A DNA stretch of 64,000 nt from Cyrtodaria siliqua (taxonomy: Eukaryota; Mollusca; Bivalvia; Adapedonta; Hiatellidae). The stretch's first letter is position 1; the number at the start of each line of letters is the position of its first letter. The stretch spans positions 160,272-224,271 of the forward strand of contig JAWPHD010003246.1 of assembly GCA_037043455.1 (NCBI GenBank), read 5' to 3'. The notes beneath the pieces were generated by a model, which worked only from the letters and a program-made list of their open reading frames with translations, was not told the origin of the DNA and ran no database searches. Shown piece by piece: positions 20,397 to 31,154 of this stretch. The translations under genes were made by a program, and so were the position numbers.

Positions 20397-20580
20397 TCCT
20401 CCTTTGTTTGATTGTATTAAAACCATTTTTACCGTTTATTTTAAAATCTGGTTAGCCACTTGACTGGAAGCGTACACCTGATTTGAAAATTGTTAGAATA
20501 AAGCAACACGCCATATTATCAATTATCCTGTGAGTAGTATAGAAACTAGGGGTACTGGGGGAGTTTTTTTGCGAGGGGTG
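20397..20580 (-). repeat. Right terminal inverted repeat, outer part
   Basis: Reverse complement of 1-218, with GTACCCCTAGTTTCTATAC shared exactly. It is cut off from the inner right TIR by the LINE remnant. Confidence 0.88.
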
Positions 20581-20647
20581 TTTGGTAACACAGCATCATC
20601 CACGCAACTGCCCCACCCCTCCCCACCCCCCCACCCACACACACACA

Positions 20648-20700
20648 CCGAGGGGAAAACTGTCCTGGTACCCCTAGTTTCTATACAACTAACCCTGTGA
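20648..20700 (+). repeat. Extra copy of the Polinton TIR tip, direct orientation
   Basis: CCGAGGGGAAAACTGTCCTG followed by GTACCCCTAGTTTCTATAC resembles bases 5-43 of the left TIR. With the right TIR end it forms an inverted pair around a C- and CA-rich spacer (20,581-20,647). Resemblance fades after about 40 bases. Confidence 0.65.
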
Positions 20701-21150
20701 AATTTACCTGAATTTCACGTGGGACAGTGGGAAAGTTTCACAAAAGGTTGCCATTTTAAACACTTGTATCTTGAACTCGGAGTTGGATAGATACAAGTTT
20801 CATTTATACCAAAAACCATCACAAATTTAATTCTTCTTCTAATGATGGCATTTTCCGTACTATACCATTTTCAACAAGAAAGGAGTTCTACGGAAACTTT
20901 TACTATGTCAAACCTTGATTTTTAAGAGAAAAGCCAAAAACGATAAGATTTTTATCTTTAAACGCATTTTCTTCCAACTTCTTATGTTGAAATTAAAACA
21001 GAATTATTATAATACCATTTTGATATTCATTATGAATCTTTTAAATGAATTCTCATCAAAATCAATGAATAAATGAGAGAGGAGATACAATGACAAGTTA
21101 AGGATATGAATTAAGTTTCCTATCTGTTTATTAATATGTCTGTTCTGTGT
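20690..21150 (+). repeat. ~450-bp dispersed repeat, copy 1
   Basis: Shares GATACAAGTTTCATT, ACCATCACAAATTTAATT and GATTTTTAAGAGAAAAGC with 30,430-30,870 in the same order and direction. No coding potential and no termini recognised. Confidence 0.75.
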
Positions 21151-21394
21151 TTCCTATCTCTCTGTAAATATGTCAAGTTTTCCTCAAATTTATAACAGTT
21201 GTTGTAATTTGGTAGCTTGATATCGGCACATGAGCTTTTTGAGAAATGTTATCAAATAATAAAGAATTTCATATGCAAATGAAGTGGGTGGAGCTACGGG
21301 CAAACGTAGGAAATATATAGTCTTCTCCTTTGTTTATAGTAAGGAAACTCATAAGGTAAGTACTCTGTAGTGTGCTGCACAGGGTTTTTAGTAA

Positions 21395-23376
21395 AACAAG
21401 AGGCCCAAGAGGGCCTGTGGACGCTCTATTGGCTAACATGGTTCTTATAACATCAATGAAGTGAGTGACTGCCATTTACGTTTTTTTGAAAGTTTCGGGC
21501 AAAAAAGAGCTTTTTAACTAAATCAAGGGCCATAACTAAAGAATCTGGTAAAGTTTGGTAAAGATCAGATGAAAAATTAAGGCCCTACCGTATTAACGAG
21601 GCAAAATACAGCATGTTTAACTAAATCAAGAACGACTCTGTTACTGGTCTGACTGGTCGAACAACGAGCTAAAAAAAAAAATCAAAAAAAAAAAAATCAA
21701 AAAAAAAATTCAAAAAAAAAAAAAAATAAAAAAAAGAAAGAAATTAAAACAAAAAAATCAATAAAAATTAAAAAATAAATAATTAAAAACAAATAATTAA
21801 AAAAAAATTCCCTATACATGTCTATGTAAAACATGTGACCCTTGGGCGGGGTAACAAAATTGGTAAAGGACCATAAGCTTATAGCAACAGCAAAATATTA
21901 AATCTCTGGCTCTTGCAGTTTCAGAGAAGAAGGTTTTTAAGTTTTTCCCTATACATTCCCTATACAGGTCTATGTAAAACATGTGACCCTTGGGGCGGGG
22001 CTAAATGTGACCCCAGGGTCACCATTTGAACAAACTTGGTAAAGGACCATAAGCTTATAGCAAAAAATGCAAAATATTAAACGTCTGGCTCTTGCAGTTC
22101 CAGAGAAGAAGATTTTTTTCAGTTTTTCCTAAACAAGCATTTATGTAAAACTGTGACCCCCGGGGCGGGGCCAGATGTGACCCCAGGGTCCCCATCTGAA
22201 CAAAATTGGTAGAGGACCATAACCTTATAGCAACAGCAAAATATTAAACCTCTGGCTCTTGCAGTCTCAGAGAAGAAGATTTTTTAAGTTTTTCCCTATA
22301 CTTGTTTATGTAAACCATGTGACCCTTGGGGCGGGGTCAATGTGACCCCAGGGTCACCATTTGAACAAATTTGGTAAAGGACCATAAGCTTATAATAAAT
22401 GCAACATATCAAACCTCTGACTCTTGCAGTTGGCGAGAAGAAGATTTTTTAAAAAAAAATCCTATATAAGTCTATGTAAAACTGTCACCCTCGGGGCGGA
22501 GACAAATTTGACCCCAGGGTCACCATTTGAACAAACTTAGTAGAGGACCATAAGCTGATGCTACATGTAATACATGAGAGCTCTGTGCCATGTGGTTTTA
22601 GAGAAGAAGATTTTTTAAGTTTTTCCCTATACATGTCTGTAAAACATGTGAACCTTGGGCGGGGCCAAAAGTGACCCGAGGGTCACCATTTGAACAAACT
22701 TGGTAAAGGACCATAAGCTTATAGTAAATGCAAAATATCAAACCTCTGGCTCTTGTAGTTTCCGAGAAGAAGTTTTTTTAAAAATATCCTATATAAGTCT
22801 ATGTAAAACTGTGACCCCCGGGCGGGGACACATTTGACCCCAGGGTCACCATTTGAACAAACTTAGTCAGGGGACCATAAGCTGATGCTACATGTAATAC
22901 ATGAGAGCTCTGTGCCTTGTGGTTTCAGAGAAGAAGATTTTTTAAAGTTTTTCCCTATATGTCTATATGAAAAAACATGCAAAACCTCAATATACAAACT
23001 TTGGACACCCGGGGCACGGCCATTTTTGACCCCGGGGACTTTATTTGAACAAACTTAATAGTCTAGGCGTTGGCGATCATTTTAAAAGAAAAACTGTTTA
23101 AATCTGTCCAGCGGTTCTGGAGAAGAAGATTTTTTAAGGTTTCGATTATATATGGTAATGGCAGCCATCTTGGATGTAGCGCTGACCTAATTTTAACAAA
23201 TCTAAAAAGCATTCATCTAAGGATCATCCACGTGAAGTTTGGTCAAAATTAGCCAAGCGGTTTCTGAGGAGAAGACATTTGAAGAAAAGTTAACGGACGA
23301 CAGACGACAGACGACGGACGACAGACAACACACCATCCCATAAGCTCTGCTGGCCGTTGGCCAGTAGAGCTAAAAA
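21395..23376 (-). mobile_element. Hairpin-ended element with ~170-bp tandem repeats
   Basis: Its 3' end on the minus strand is a perfect hairpin AGGCCC-TCTT-GGGCCT followed by CTTGTT (21,395-21,416). Subterminal inverted repeats are GCTCTATTGGCTAAC (21,423-21,437) and, complemented, 23,356-23,370. The opposite end also folds (GGCCAGTAGAGC with GCTCTGCTGGCC). The core has about eight tandem units sharing GTGACCCCAGGGTCACCATT and AAAGGACCATAAGCTTATAG, plus an A-rich tract at 21,670-21,805. The design matches the element at 2,901-5,911, so I group both as pearl/Helentron-associated type. Confidence 0.72.
21805..23060 (+). repeat. Tandem array of ~165-175-bp units
   Basis: About eight degenerate units each contain TCTATGTAAAAC, GTGACCC, a GGGCGGGG block, TTTGAACAAA, GGACCATAAGCT and AGAGAAGAAGATTTTTT. 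They form the core of the surrounding element. A related array lies inverted at 48,830-50,200. Confidence 0.88.
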
Positions 23377-23926
23377 TTAGTTAAATTAAAGAATCCCCTA
23401 TTACCAGCTACTTCCACCAGTAATATGTAGGGGAGGAGAAACAAGAAAATAAAAGAAAAAGAAAACCTATACAAACTAAGACTAAAGCCCTTATTTTTGG
23501 TGCAAATGTACCAAGGATAGTTTCCATAGTTTGATATGTGCATCTTAATAACACAATTCAATTATTTAAAAACGGGTTAAAAGGTTAAATTCATGTATGC
23601 AATTTACACTTATTGGATTGTAGTTTTGAATGCCTCTAATGAGGTTGATTCAATAAACGCTAATGAAAGCTCTCTCCAGTTGGGAAGAAAGAGTATCAAT
23701 ATTGATCAATATTTATAGGAAATTGTTGGTATGTGTGTATGGTGGAAGATTTGGACGGTTTGACAGTCTGCTGTAAATACTGATTCTCTGGGATTGCAAC
23801 CAAGTTGTTAGCAATTTTGTATAATAACGAGAGCCTGTTATTTGATCTTATGTGTTCTAATGTCTCACAGTTTAGTGCATTGATCAAATTGGTGACACTG
23901 TCTCTTTTATATTGTAATTGTTAGAA

Positions 23927-24200
23927 ATGTGCTTATCTTCGTTGTACTCCATCTAGCGTGATTATCTTCGTTGTACTCCCTCTAGCGTGCTTATCTTCGT
24001 TGTACTCCCTCTAGCGTGCTTTTCTTCGTTGTACTCCCTCTAGCGTGTTTATCTTCGGTGTACTCCCTCTAGCGTGATTATCTTCGTTGTACTCCCTCTA
24101 GCGTGCTTATCTTCGTTGTACTCCCTCTAGCGCGCTGATCTTCAAATGTACTCCTTCTAGCGCGCTGATCTTCGTTGTACTCCCTCTAGCGTGCTGATGT
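23927..24200 (+). repeat. ~10 tandem copies of a 29-bp unit
   Basis: The unit contains TTCGTTGTACTCCCTCTAGC plus nine bases of the form GTGCTTATC. Copies are near-identical except for the last three. Reverse-translated on the minus strand the unit encodes LEGVQRR, a piece of the LINE thumb region, so it arose within the LINE. Since 29 is not a multiple of three, the expansion destroys the frame. Confidence 0.9.
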
Positions 24201-24864
24201 TTGTTACTGTGTAGGAATCCAAGATGGCACTACCAAGGGTAGGAACATACGTCACGGACACCTGCAATTCTGATAGCACGTACACGTGCCAACGCTCGAT
24301 TCGGTGAGTAAAACCTTCTTTTTTTCTATGAATTCAATGATATTTGTAAAATTGAACTAGTGCAGAGAAGGAAGCCTGCTCTCAATTATATGTAAACGCA
24401 TGTGACTTTCCAAAAGCATTTACGGTTAAGTCCTGAAAACGCGACAAAGTCAATTTGAATTCTGATAGTGCGTACACACAAACACTTGACATTTGAAAAC
24501 TTGTTAAATTTGGTCTTATATTCAACTTTTCTAAGTGAAAAGAAGCTGAGCCGGAGATTTGTTACTCCAAGCCGTTTTAGATATGCAATGTTCCATGTCA
24601 TTATTCCCTTGCCTGAAGACGTTCAGACGGAATATTAGACATGATAGCGCGTACGAAGTGAGAGTTTGAGAGATAGCACGTACACACAACATGAATAATT
24701 GAGAAAATGATGGATAGCGCTTACATAAAAGTGCATGTGATTGGGTAGGTACATTCTGACATTTCTCAAATAATGCCTTTAAATCAAATGTGTGTTAATA
24801 ATGTACAAATGTACATGTCAGAGGCAGTCCCCAGTCTGTTCAGCTTCCCCAATAAAGTTATAGT

Positions 24865-25542
24865 CTAGCACAAAAAAAAAACGGAAAAGGATTCAAATGG
24901 CGTAAAGGTGCGCAAAACAGATTGACTCGGAACAACGAAATTTATATCTGATTCTACAGGCTCGCATCTGCCTCTTATGGCTTCACCCGCGACAAATTGC
25001 GAAGTGTTTTTGAATCCAGACATAAATCTCAGGAATTTCCCGCCAAATAACTGCCAACTGAGCTTCCAAAATGTCTTGCTTTCTTCACTATATCTCATAG
25101 ATGTCGTCTCCTCACCATACCACGCAACAACTTCAGTCCACAACAAGAATGCCATATTTTTTACTGGCTGGACACCCTGATTTATTTGCCGGAAAAAATC
25201 TAGAAACACATTCTTAATTCCTTCTTTGGCGAGTGTTTTAATGACGTCCGGTGCCAACTCCATCATTTCTCGAATGTCTTCTTTAAGTCCATCATCATCT
25301 TCCCAATTTGCAGAACTTTCACCCGGTCTCAAATCATTGGATGTTTCGTCCTCATAAATTAACCAAGCAAGATCACTCGGGTCATCATTATCTCCAAGAG
25401 TCACATTGTCCTGGTGCGTCTTGTGTAGAGGGAGACCCGGTGATTTCGTCGCAATATAATATGGACATGAAACACACAAACATGTCTTAATAGTCCAATT
25501 TAGACAGAATAGCAAATATGAAAGTAGGTTTAAAATGAGCAT
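24865..25542 (-). CDS. Uncharacterised 225-residue protein inside the transposon
   Basis: The frame is open and ends between the TIRs. After an N-terminal hydrophobic stretch come an acidic segment (LGDNDDPSDLAWLIYEDE) and a more conserved-looking C-terminal half with NMAFLLWTEVVAWY, SMRYSEESKTFW and GGKFLRFMSGFKN. I recall uncharacterised invertebrate proteins with this last pattern but cannot name a domain. The N-terminal residues may be intron or non-coding, because the acidic part could be an exon of a longer gene that includes 26,319-26,624. It could be the transposase's C-terminal region or captured sequence. Confidence 0.5.
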   Translation of the reverse strand: MLILNLLSYLLFCLNWTIKTCLCVSCPYYIATKSPGLPLHKTHQDNVTLGDNDDPSDLAWLIYEDETSNDLRPGESSANWEDDDGLKEDIREMMELAPDVIKTLAKEGIKNVFLDFFRQINQGVQPVKNMAFLLWTEVVAWYGEETTSMRYSEESKTFWKLSWQLFGGKFLRFMSGFKNTSQFVAGEAIRGRCEPVESDINFVVPSQSVLRTFTPFESFSVFFLC

Positions 25543-26318
25543 ATATTCAAAGACTGTTTAGCCTATTTCGGATTGAACAACGGGCGTGCTCAATTTTCAG
25601 TGCAGGTCATCCATCTATACCAATAACTAGACGGGTGTTTCCCGGAACAAGTGTGTCGCCTGTCAGCGGTTTGTCAGTATAACTAGGTTTTTTGGACCTG
25701 ATAAATTACCTTGACAAACTAGTGTGATTAAGTTTTTTTTATGAGGAAAAAATCAATATTTAACCCATATATTGACCTTCAGTGTGAACTTGACCTTTAT
25801 ATTTTAGTATGGTCATGTCGTTGTTGTCAAGATGAATACATATTGAAAGTTTGATGAAGAAATATCAAGAAATGAGAAAGTTAAAGCCAACGTTAAGTTT
25901 TAGTGAGCGCCTGACGGACTGACAGACTGATGGACTGACGGACGGGCGACAAAGTGATCCCTACGTATCGCATTTTTCTTCGAAAATATGACACAGAAAC
26001 AGCGCCATCAGTCGATGTTTCGGGCAAAATAAAAGCCCAAATCAATATCATCGATATATCCGAAACATCATTTCTGAACTATAGTGCTTTCGGTATTTTT
26101 AAAAATGGTCGCATCTGATTTCGAATATTGTGAGTTGGGGCCAAATGCTTTTCACACTTTCATTCCAAAACACAAAGTGTGCATACACAGTTTGGGAAAA
26201 TAAAATACCATTGTGTTTAATTAAAAGCAATAAATCCGCTAAATTGTATCAATGCAGATGCCATAACTTTACTGTCGTCATCAATTCAAAAATGTGTATG
26301 CACAATTTTTCTTTATTT

Positions 26319-26624
26319 TCATTCAAATAAACTTTGCATTTTACAAATACATTCACGTGCTTCCGTCTCGAAAGCCAACAGCTTGGTGACTGGAGATTGT
26401 GTTGGGTTTAAATTTGCACTATGTATTCGTTTAACCGACTTCACTGAATCGTTTGGTGACTTGTGAAGTTTCGGTGAGATTCCAGGACATGTAAATGTAC
26501 TGCTGGCCAGAATAAGGGTTTTCACTGGAATTGTTCGTAAATTGTTATTAATGGATTTCCTCAATTCTCTCTTTTCTCGTTCTTTTTTTCTGTTTAAAGT
26601 TAGGTTGGATTTTTTCCTTCTCAT
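26319..26624 (-). CDS. Possible upstream exon of the transposon gene
   Basis: A 101-codon frame, starting MRRKKSNLTLNRKKEREKRE, highly basic and then rich in serine and threonine. It lies upstream of the 225-codon frame on the same strand and inside the same element. A basic N-terminus would suit a nuclear DNA-binding protein. No domain recognised; splice sites were not resolved. Confidence 0.3.
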   Translation of the reverse strand: MRRKKSNLTLNRKKEREKRELRKSINNNLRTIPVKTLILASSTFTCPGISPKLHKSPNDSVKSVKRIHSANLNPTQSPVTKLLAFETEARECICKMQSLFE

Positions 26625-27625
26625 GGTGAATATCTAAAATATAAAACATTCCATATATCAACTAATTATTTGCATTAAATTAACATTAAATTAACGAACT
26701 TACTAACGTTTACCCCGTTTTCTGCTTTTATGGGTTTGTGTGTACGTGCTATCTGTTTAAATGCGCTTTTCTCTTGTGTGTACGTGCTATCTCTCAAATT
26801 CTCACTTCGTACGCGCTACCATGTCTAATTTTCCCTCTCAACGTCTTCAAACAAGGCAATAATGACATGGAACATAGCATATCTAAAACGGCTTGGAGTA
26901 ACAAATCTCCGGCTCAGCTTCTTTTCACTTAGAAAAGTTGAATATAAGACCAAATACAAGTTTTCAAATGTCAAGTGTTTGTGTGTACGCACTATCAGAA
27001 TTCAAATTGACTTTGTCGCGTTTTCAGGACTTAACCGTAAATGCTTTTGGAAAGTCACATGGCTTACATATAATTGAGAGCAGGCTTCCTTCTCTGCACT
27101 AGTTCAATTTTATAAATATCATTGAATTCATAGAAAAAATGAAGGTTTTACTCACCGAATCGAGCGTTGGCACGTGTACGTGCTATCAAAATTGCAGGTG
27201 TCCGTGACGTACGTTCCTACCCTTGACTACAGTATTCCAATTTTGGGCGAACCAGTGGTTCTTTGTCTGCTGAATGTTCCTTATCAGCATGTCAAGCACT
27301 GCGTTGGCACTGTTCACTCTTTTGTTTATGCGAGTGTTCCACTTGAGATCCTCCGTTATGATAACACCAAGATTTTTGGTTTCTGTATTAAAGACAGTCA
27401 TCTGCAAACAATCTTATTTTGCTGGTAGTGTTATGAGAAATATCATTAATATATTGGCAATGAATTACGAGAAATATCATTAGTGTATTGCCAATGAATT
27501 ATGACTACTGGTTTTGCTAAGACTCGGAGGGATGCTTAGCTTCGTGTTTGTTTTTTCAGCGTCGACTAGCTAATACTTCTAGAGTTTATAATGGCGCCTG
27601 GATGACCATTTTCTCCGAGCACGTT

Positions 27626-28024
27626 TGTAGCACCGCTAAATGTAAAAATTCCGCTAAATGTAAAAACTTCCGCTAAATGTTAAAAATCTTCCGCTAAATG
27701 TAAACAAACTTCCTCTAAATGTAAAAACTTCCGCTAAATGTAAAAAGAATACTTACCGCTAAATGTTATAAATTTTAACATATAGCGTTTAGTGGAATCC
27801 GTTAACCGCTAAATGTTAAAAGTCACTAAAGTTGCCTGAAGTATGTAAGGGTATGAACACTGCTGTTTTAATCGACTCGATGACGTTGTTATCAAAGTAA
27901 GTCATAACGACAAACTGATGCTGCTGTTACTGCTGCTGTTTTCTGTTACATTTAGCGGAAGATTTTTAACAGTTAGCGGAAGTTTTCACATTTAGCGGAA
28001 GTTTTCACATTTAGCGGTGCTACA
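27626..28024. mobile_element. 399-bp MITE with ACGTT duplication and CCGCTAAATGT repeats
   Basis: Terminal repeats TGTAGCACCGCTAAATG and its complement are flanked by ACGTT at 27,621-27,625 and 28,025-28,029. The left half has about seven direct copies of CCGCTAAATGT; the right half has four inverted ones. No frame. It lies upstream of the copy A gene and is absent upstream of copy B. Confidence 0.88.
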
Positions 28025-28339
28025 ACGTTAAAGAATGATAGGAATCTCTTCGTTAGTAAGATAAGGAATGGTTCTCGGAATCATATGTATCCTTCCTCAC
28101 TCACTGACTGGGGCGGCTCTAAATAACCTGCAGTTAATTTCAGTATTGAATATCTAAATTATTGATACATCTTGATGATCATGACTACGTGACGACAAGA
28201 ACGAGTTATGTGTTTTATCTTAGAGGCGGTGTCGTCTGAGGACTTTGCTATTCTTCTTGTTAATAGAACTTAATACTATTATACTGTGAATTGGAATTAA
28301 CCAAACGACAACGGCACATTTATTTCACATATAATTATT

Positions 28340-28372
28340 TTTAATTACCATTTTATATATAAACTGGAGGAA
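28340..28372 (+). promoter_or_regulatory. Putative TATA region of the copy A gene
   Basis: TTTATATATAAAC lies about 75 bases before the start codon. The duplicated gene has TTTTGTATATAAAAAAG at about 39,351-39,367, similarly placed. Conservation of position in both copies supports a core promoter, but transcription starts are unknown. Confidence 0.4.
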
Positions 28373-28743
28373 AAAAGTCTTTTATAGGTCAGCTTCTTTT
28401 GCCATTAACATTGAAATAACAAATTAACATTAAATAAATATGCGCTTCTTCATCAACACTGTGGTCGTCTGCGGAATCTTCGATATTACGTGCGGATCAG
28501 CGGTTACCAAGTTTGGACTGTCTACAGATGCTAAAATACTTCGAATGTTCACCAGCATTTCGTGGAAGGATTGTAAGAAAGAATGTAAGTCTCGAGGCTC
28601 GTGCAATAGCGTGACTTACAGACCGTCGGCCAACTATTGTCGTCTGCACGAGCCCAGCGCTACGACCGGAACAGACGGTACATTCGAGGCTGCAGGATTT
28701 ATTTACAGCAAAGCAGAATGGTGGTCAGAGGTTAGTAATAAAT

Positions 28744-28851
28744 AGAATATGGTCTCATCGAGTTGTTTGATTTAAACATCGAGATGGGCGTAAGACATTG
28801 TGGTGTTTAAGCCAAACAACGGGATGAGGCCATACTCTATTTGTTTTTAGC
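28744..28851. mobile_element. Palindromic MITE, second copy
   Basis: AATAGAATATGGTCTCATCG is mirrored by GATGAGGCCATACTCTATT. Same family as 11,466-11,592. It begins right after the splice donor of exon 1. Copy B keeps only the first ~30 bases. Confidence 0.75.
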
Positions 28852-29108
28852 ATGTCCATTTCAGCTGTCTACCGTACTCTAACTTCCAATAACTGGTAGT
28901 TAAGAGTACACCATTTATACTGACTGGTGTTATTTTCAATTAAACGATTTACACCTGCGCAAATACAAAGGGAATTTTAGTGATCAGACTACAATATATC
29001 TGTGAGAATCATAGATATCATGGTTTAAAATCCGATAGGTTAAGTGCATTTCTCGAAGATGATTTTGAAGACATAACACCATGCATTCCTAAACAATCAC
29101 TGTATGAA

Positions 29109-29414
29109 AGGGACACAAGGTAATCTTGAGTTTCTTATTAAGCATTACAATTAGCACTTCGATGTATTAATCCTGTATCATTTTGACATTAAAACTGCTG
29201 GCGTAAAATTAAATAAAAAAAGAGATTTTAATTGTCTTCGTTAATTTACCAAATGTTAAATATATTATTGGTGCAATATAATCATTAGTAAGTAATCTGT
29301 AAAAACATTTCGTTTGATACTGTTCTTATCATTAATAGTAATGACTGAACAAAAGTTACGAGAAAAACTAACAGGACGCCGCGAGATTTAAAAAAAGATT
29401 GTCGTCTGTCTCTT
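29109..29414. mobile_element. TTAA-type MITE, diverged copy in the intron
   Basis: Starts AGGGACACAAGGTAATCTTG and ends with a decayed complement. Interior shares TATATTATTGGTGCAATAT with the copies at 17,848 and 46,429. The flanks no longer show TTAA. Confidence 0.75.
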
Positions 29415-29579
29415 GTAAATAGATGAACCTTCATGCATACAACTCATCAAATACAATGCTATCACGCCGATATTTGCATGTGAGTTGTATGTAACCAACA
29501 AGTTATATTTGCCTATAGCTCTTCGTTACTGTGTTGAAGTTATAGTTTTTGGGTGAAAATTTCGACGTTATAAAAAAAG

Positions 29580-30300
29580 CTTTATTTGAGCCAACAAGAC
29601 ACAGAACAGAACAAACATTTTATTAAACTTGTACATACGTACATAGTTATATATACATACATAAAAGTTCATTCATAATAAGTCAAGTGATTTTAGACAA
29701 AAGTACATTTACTATGAGCAATATTAATGTTAAATAACTGATACATGAGGATGAAAATACAGAAGAGCTAAACATTGTTTAATTAATCAAGAGTGTATTC
29801 CTTACAGGTAAAGCTGTACTAATATATTTTGCTAACTTTATAACAATATTCTTATCCTTTGTGTGCAGTAATTCTAAGAATCTAAACATACCATTATAAT
29901 AATATGTTTTAATATAAATTGTCCGGATTCTTGAGTAACAAGGACAAATCAAAATAAAATGGTATTCATCTTCCAAATCAATACTGTGACAGCATTGACA
30001 ATGTCTTTCATTTCTAGGTATTCTATTACGAGAGTATCTACCGGTCTGTACGAATGTGCTGATATTCTGAATTGTGTGAAAAAAGTCGGAGATTACATTG
30101 TAAAATATCAACGTATGATTCATAAATAAAACTCAATTTACAATTATTATATAATTCAAGTACACCACTTGATTTCTTATCTACAAACCATCGTTGTATA
30201 AAACAATCAACAACTCTTTGTCTAAACGTATTTATAAAGTATTTAGCATTAAATATACAGCAATACGACATTAGTTCTAATGATTTTTTAACCGACTATT
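29580..30300 (-). pseudogene. LINE C-terminal remnant, intron of copy A
   Basis: Minus frames 30,038-30,271 and 29,779-30,123 overlap and join into an RT tail with CQCCHSIDLEDEYHFILICP, a zinc-knuckle-like end of a LINE ORF2. The same segment, more decayed, is at 53,430-54,240. Confidence 0.7.
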
Positions 30301-30429
30301 TAAACAACATAAATATAATATAAAAGCCGTGAAAAAATCAATTGTTGCACGTGGTAACCAGGTTTATGGCACGGCATTAGAAAGCATAGGTACATAACAG
30401 AGACAGTTTGTAATTAAAATGAAAATTGT

Positions 30430-30870
30430 GTAAATTTCAAGTGGCACAGTTCGTAATTTCACAAAATATTCTCCAACTTTAAACACACATATCATAAAGT
30501 ATTTTGTAGATACAAGTTTCATTCAAGCCAAATACCATCACAAATTTAATTTTCTTTCCAATGATAGTACTTTGTTTTCTCTTACATTGAGAGCAAAAAA
30601 GGAGTTTGTTGGAAACTTTGACTATGTCAAAACATTGATTTTTAAGAGAAAAGCGAAAAATGATGACATTTTAATTTTTTTTATACAATTTCTTATTTTG
30701 AAAATGAACATAAATTATTATAATCCCATTTTGCTATTCACTATGAATCTTTTGGATGTATTCTCATCAAAATCGGTGAATAATTGAGAGAGAAGATAAA
30801 AGGAAAAGTTAAGGTGCCACGTGACATTTTGGTTAAGATAGGAAGTTTCCTATCTGTTTATTAATATGTC
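30430..30870 (+). repeat. ~450-bp dispersed repeat, copy 2
   Basis: Same family and orientation as 20,690-21,150. Confidence 0.75.
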
Positions 30871-31154
30871 TGTGTTATAACCTAGTATAAAATACAGAAA
30901 CAGATGATAGCTCTCAAAAGACATTTACTTCTAGGTTTAAAAAAGTTCATTTTGAATGTAATATTTTTATTTTTATTTTTTAAAAAGAGACAAACATAAC
31001 CAAGTTGCTAACTCCTGCCATCAAAGGAGATTGGGCATTCCACAGTTTCCATTAGCATTAGTGCCACCAGTATTATAATTGTGTCCGAGATCAGGGGACA
31101 TTGACAAAATGTTATGTTTATGGACCCAGGGATCAAAGACATGATTGACCATGA

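Larger units (their letters stand above)
1..20580. mobile_element. Decayed Polinton/Maverick (adintovirus) provirus
   Basis: Matching inverted repeats lie at both ends, and between them sits the set of genes that defines Polintons: retroviral-type integrase with chromodomain, protein-primed DNA polymerase B, adenain-like protease, packaging ATPase, double-jelly-roll capsid protein, penton and fibre. Polintons/adintoviruses are integrating DNA viruses of animals. Capsid and integration genes run on the minus strand; the polymerase and most small genes run on the plus strand. Almost all large frames are broken, so the copy is inactive. The left end may extend beyond base 1, because the repeat match is still running there. 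Nested insertions account for at least 9 kb of the length. Confidence 0.93.
24234..27225. mobile_element. 2,992-bp DNA transposon with ~490-bp TIRs and ACTAC duplication
   Basis: Ends start CAAGGGTAGGAAC and finish with its complement, flanked by ACTAC at 24,229-24,233 and 27,226-27,230. The arms match over roughly 480-490 bases, including a mirrored short frame starting MTWNIAYLKRLGVTN at 24,386-24,601 (minus) and 26,862-27,077 (plus). The motif GATAGCACGTACAC or a variant recurs about five times in each arm, pointing inward, a plausible transposase-binding array. It lies inside a LINE frame. The superfamily is not assigned; five-base duplications are not typical of hAT, piggyBac or Tc1. Confidence 0.88.
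23590..27430 (-). pseudogene. LINE reverse transcriptase remnant, split by a transposon
   Basis: On the minus strand the RT motif FADDC near 27,400 is followed by KNLGVIITEDLKWNTRINKR and then the insertion (24,234-27,225). Beyond it comes a 29-bp tandem expansion derived from LEGVQRR, then INALNCETLEHIRSNNRLSL and a C-terminal SFFPTWRELSLAF near 23,660. The order matches the thumb and C-terminus of a Jockey/CR1-type LINE. Catalytic regions upstream of FADDC are not present. Confidence 0.75.

Noticed and set aside
23927..24200. CRISPR-like array
   Set aside because: Head-to-tail repeats with no unique spacers, within a eukaryotic LINE.
24386..27077. Two near-identical short frames (MTWNIAYLKRLGVTN) as duplicated genes
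   Set aside because: They are mirror images within the two TIR arms and need not be coding.
28440..28745. Stand-alone 101-residue secreted protein
   Set aside because: The last codons read through a splice donor; both paralogues have a matching phase-0 acceptor and downstream exon.
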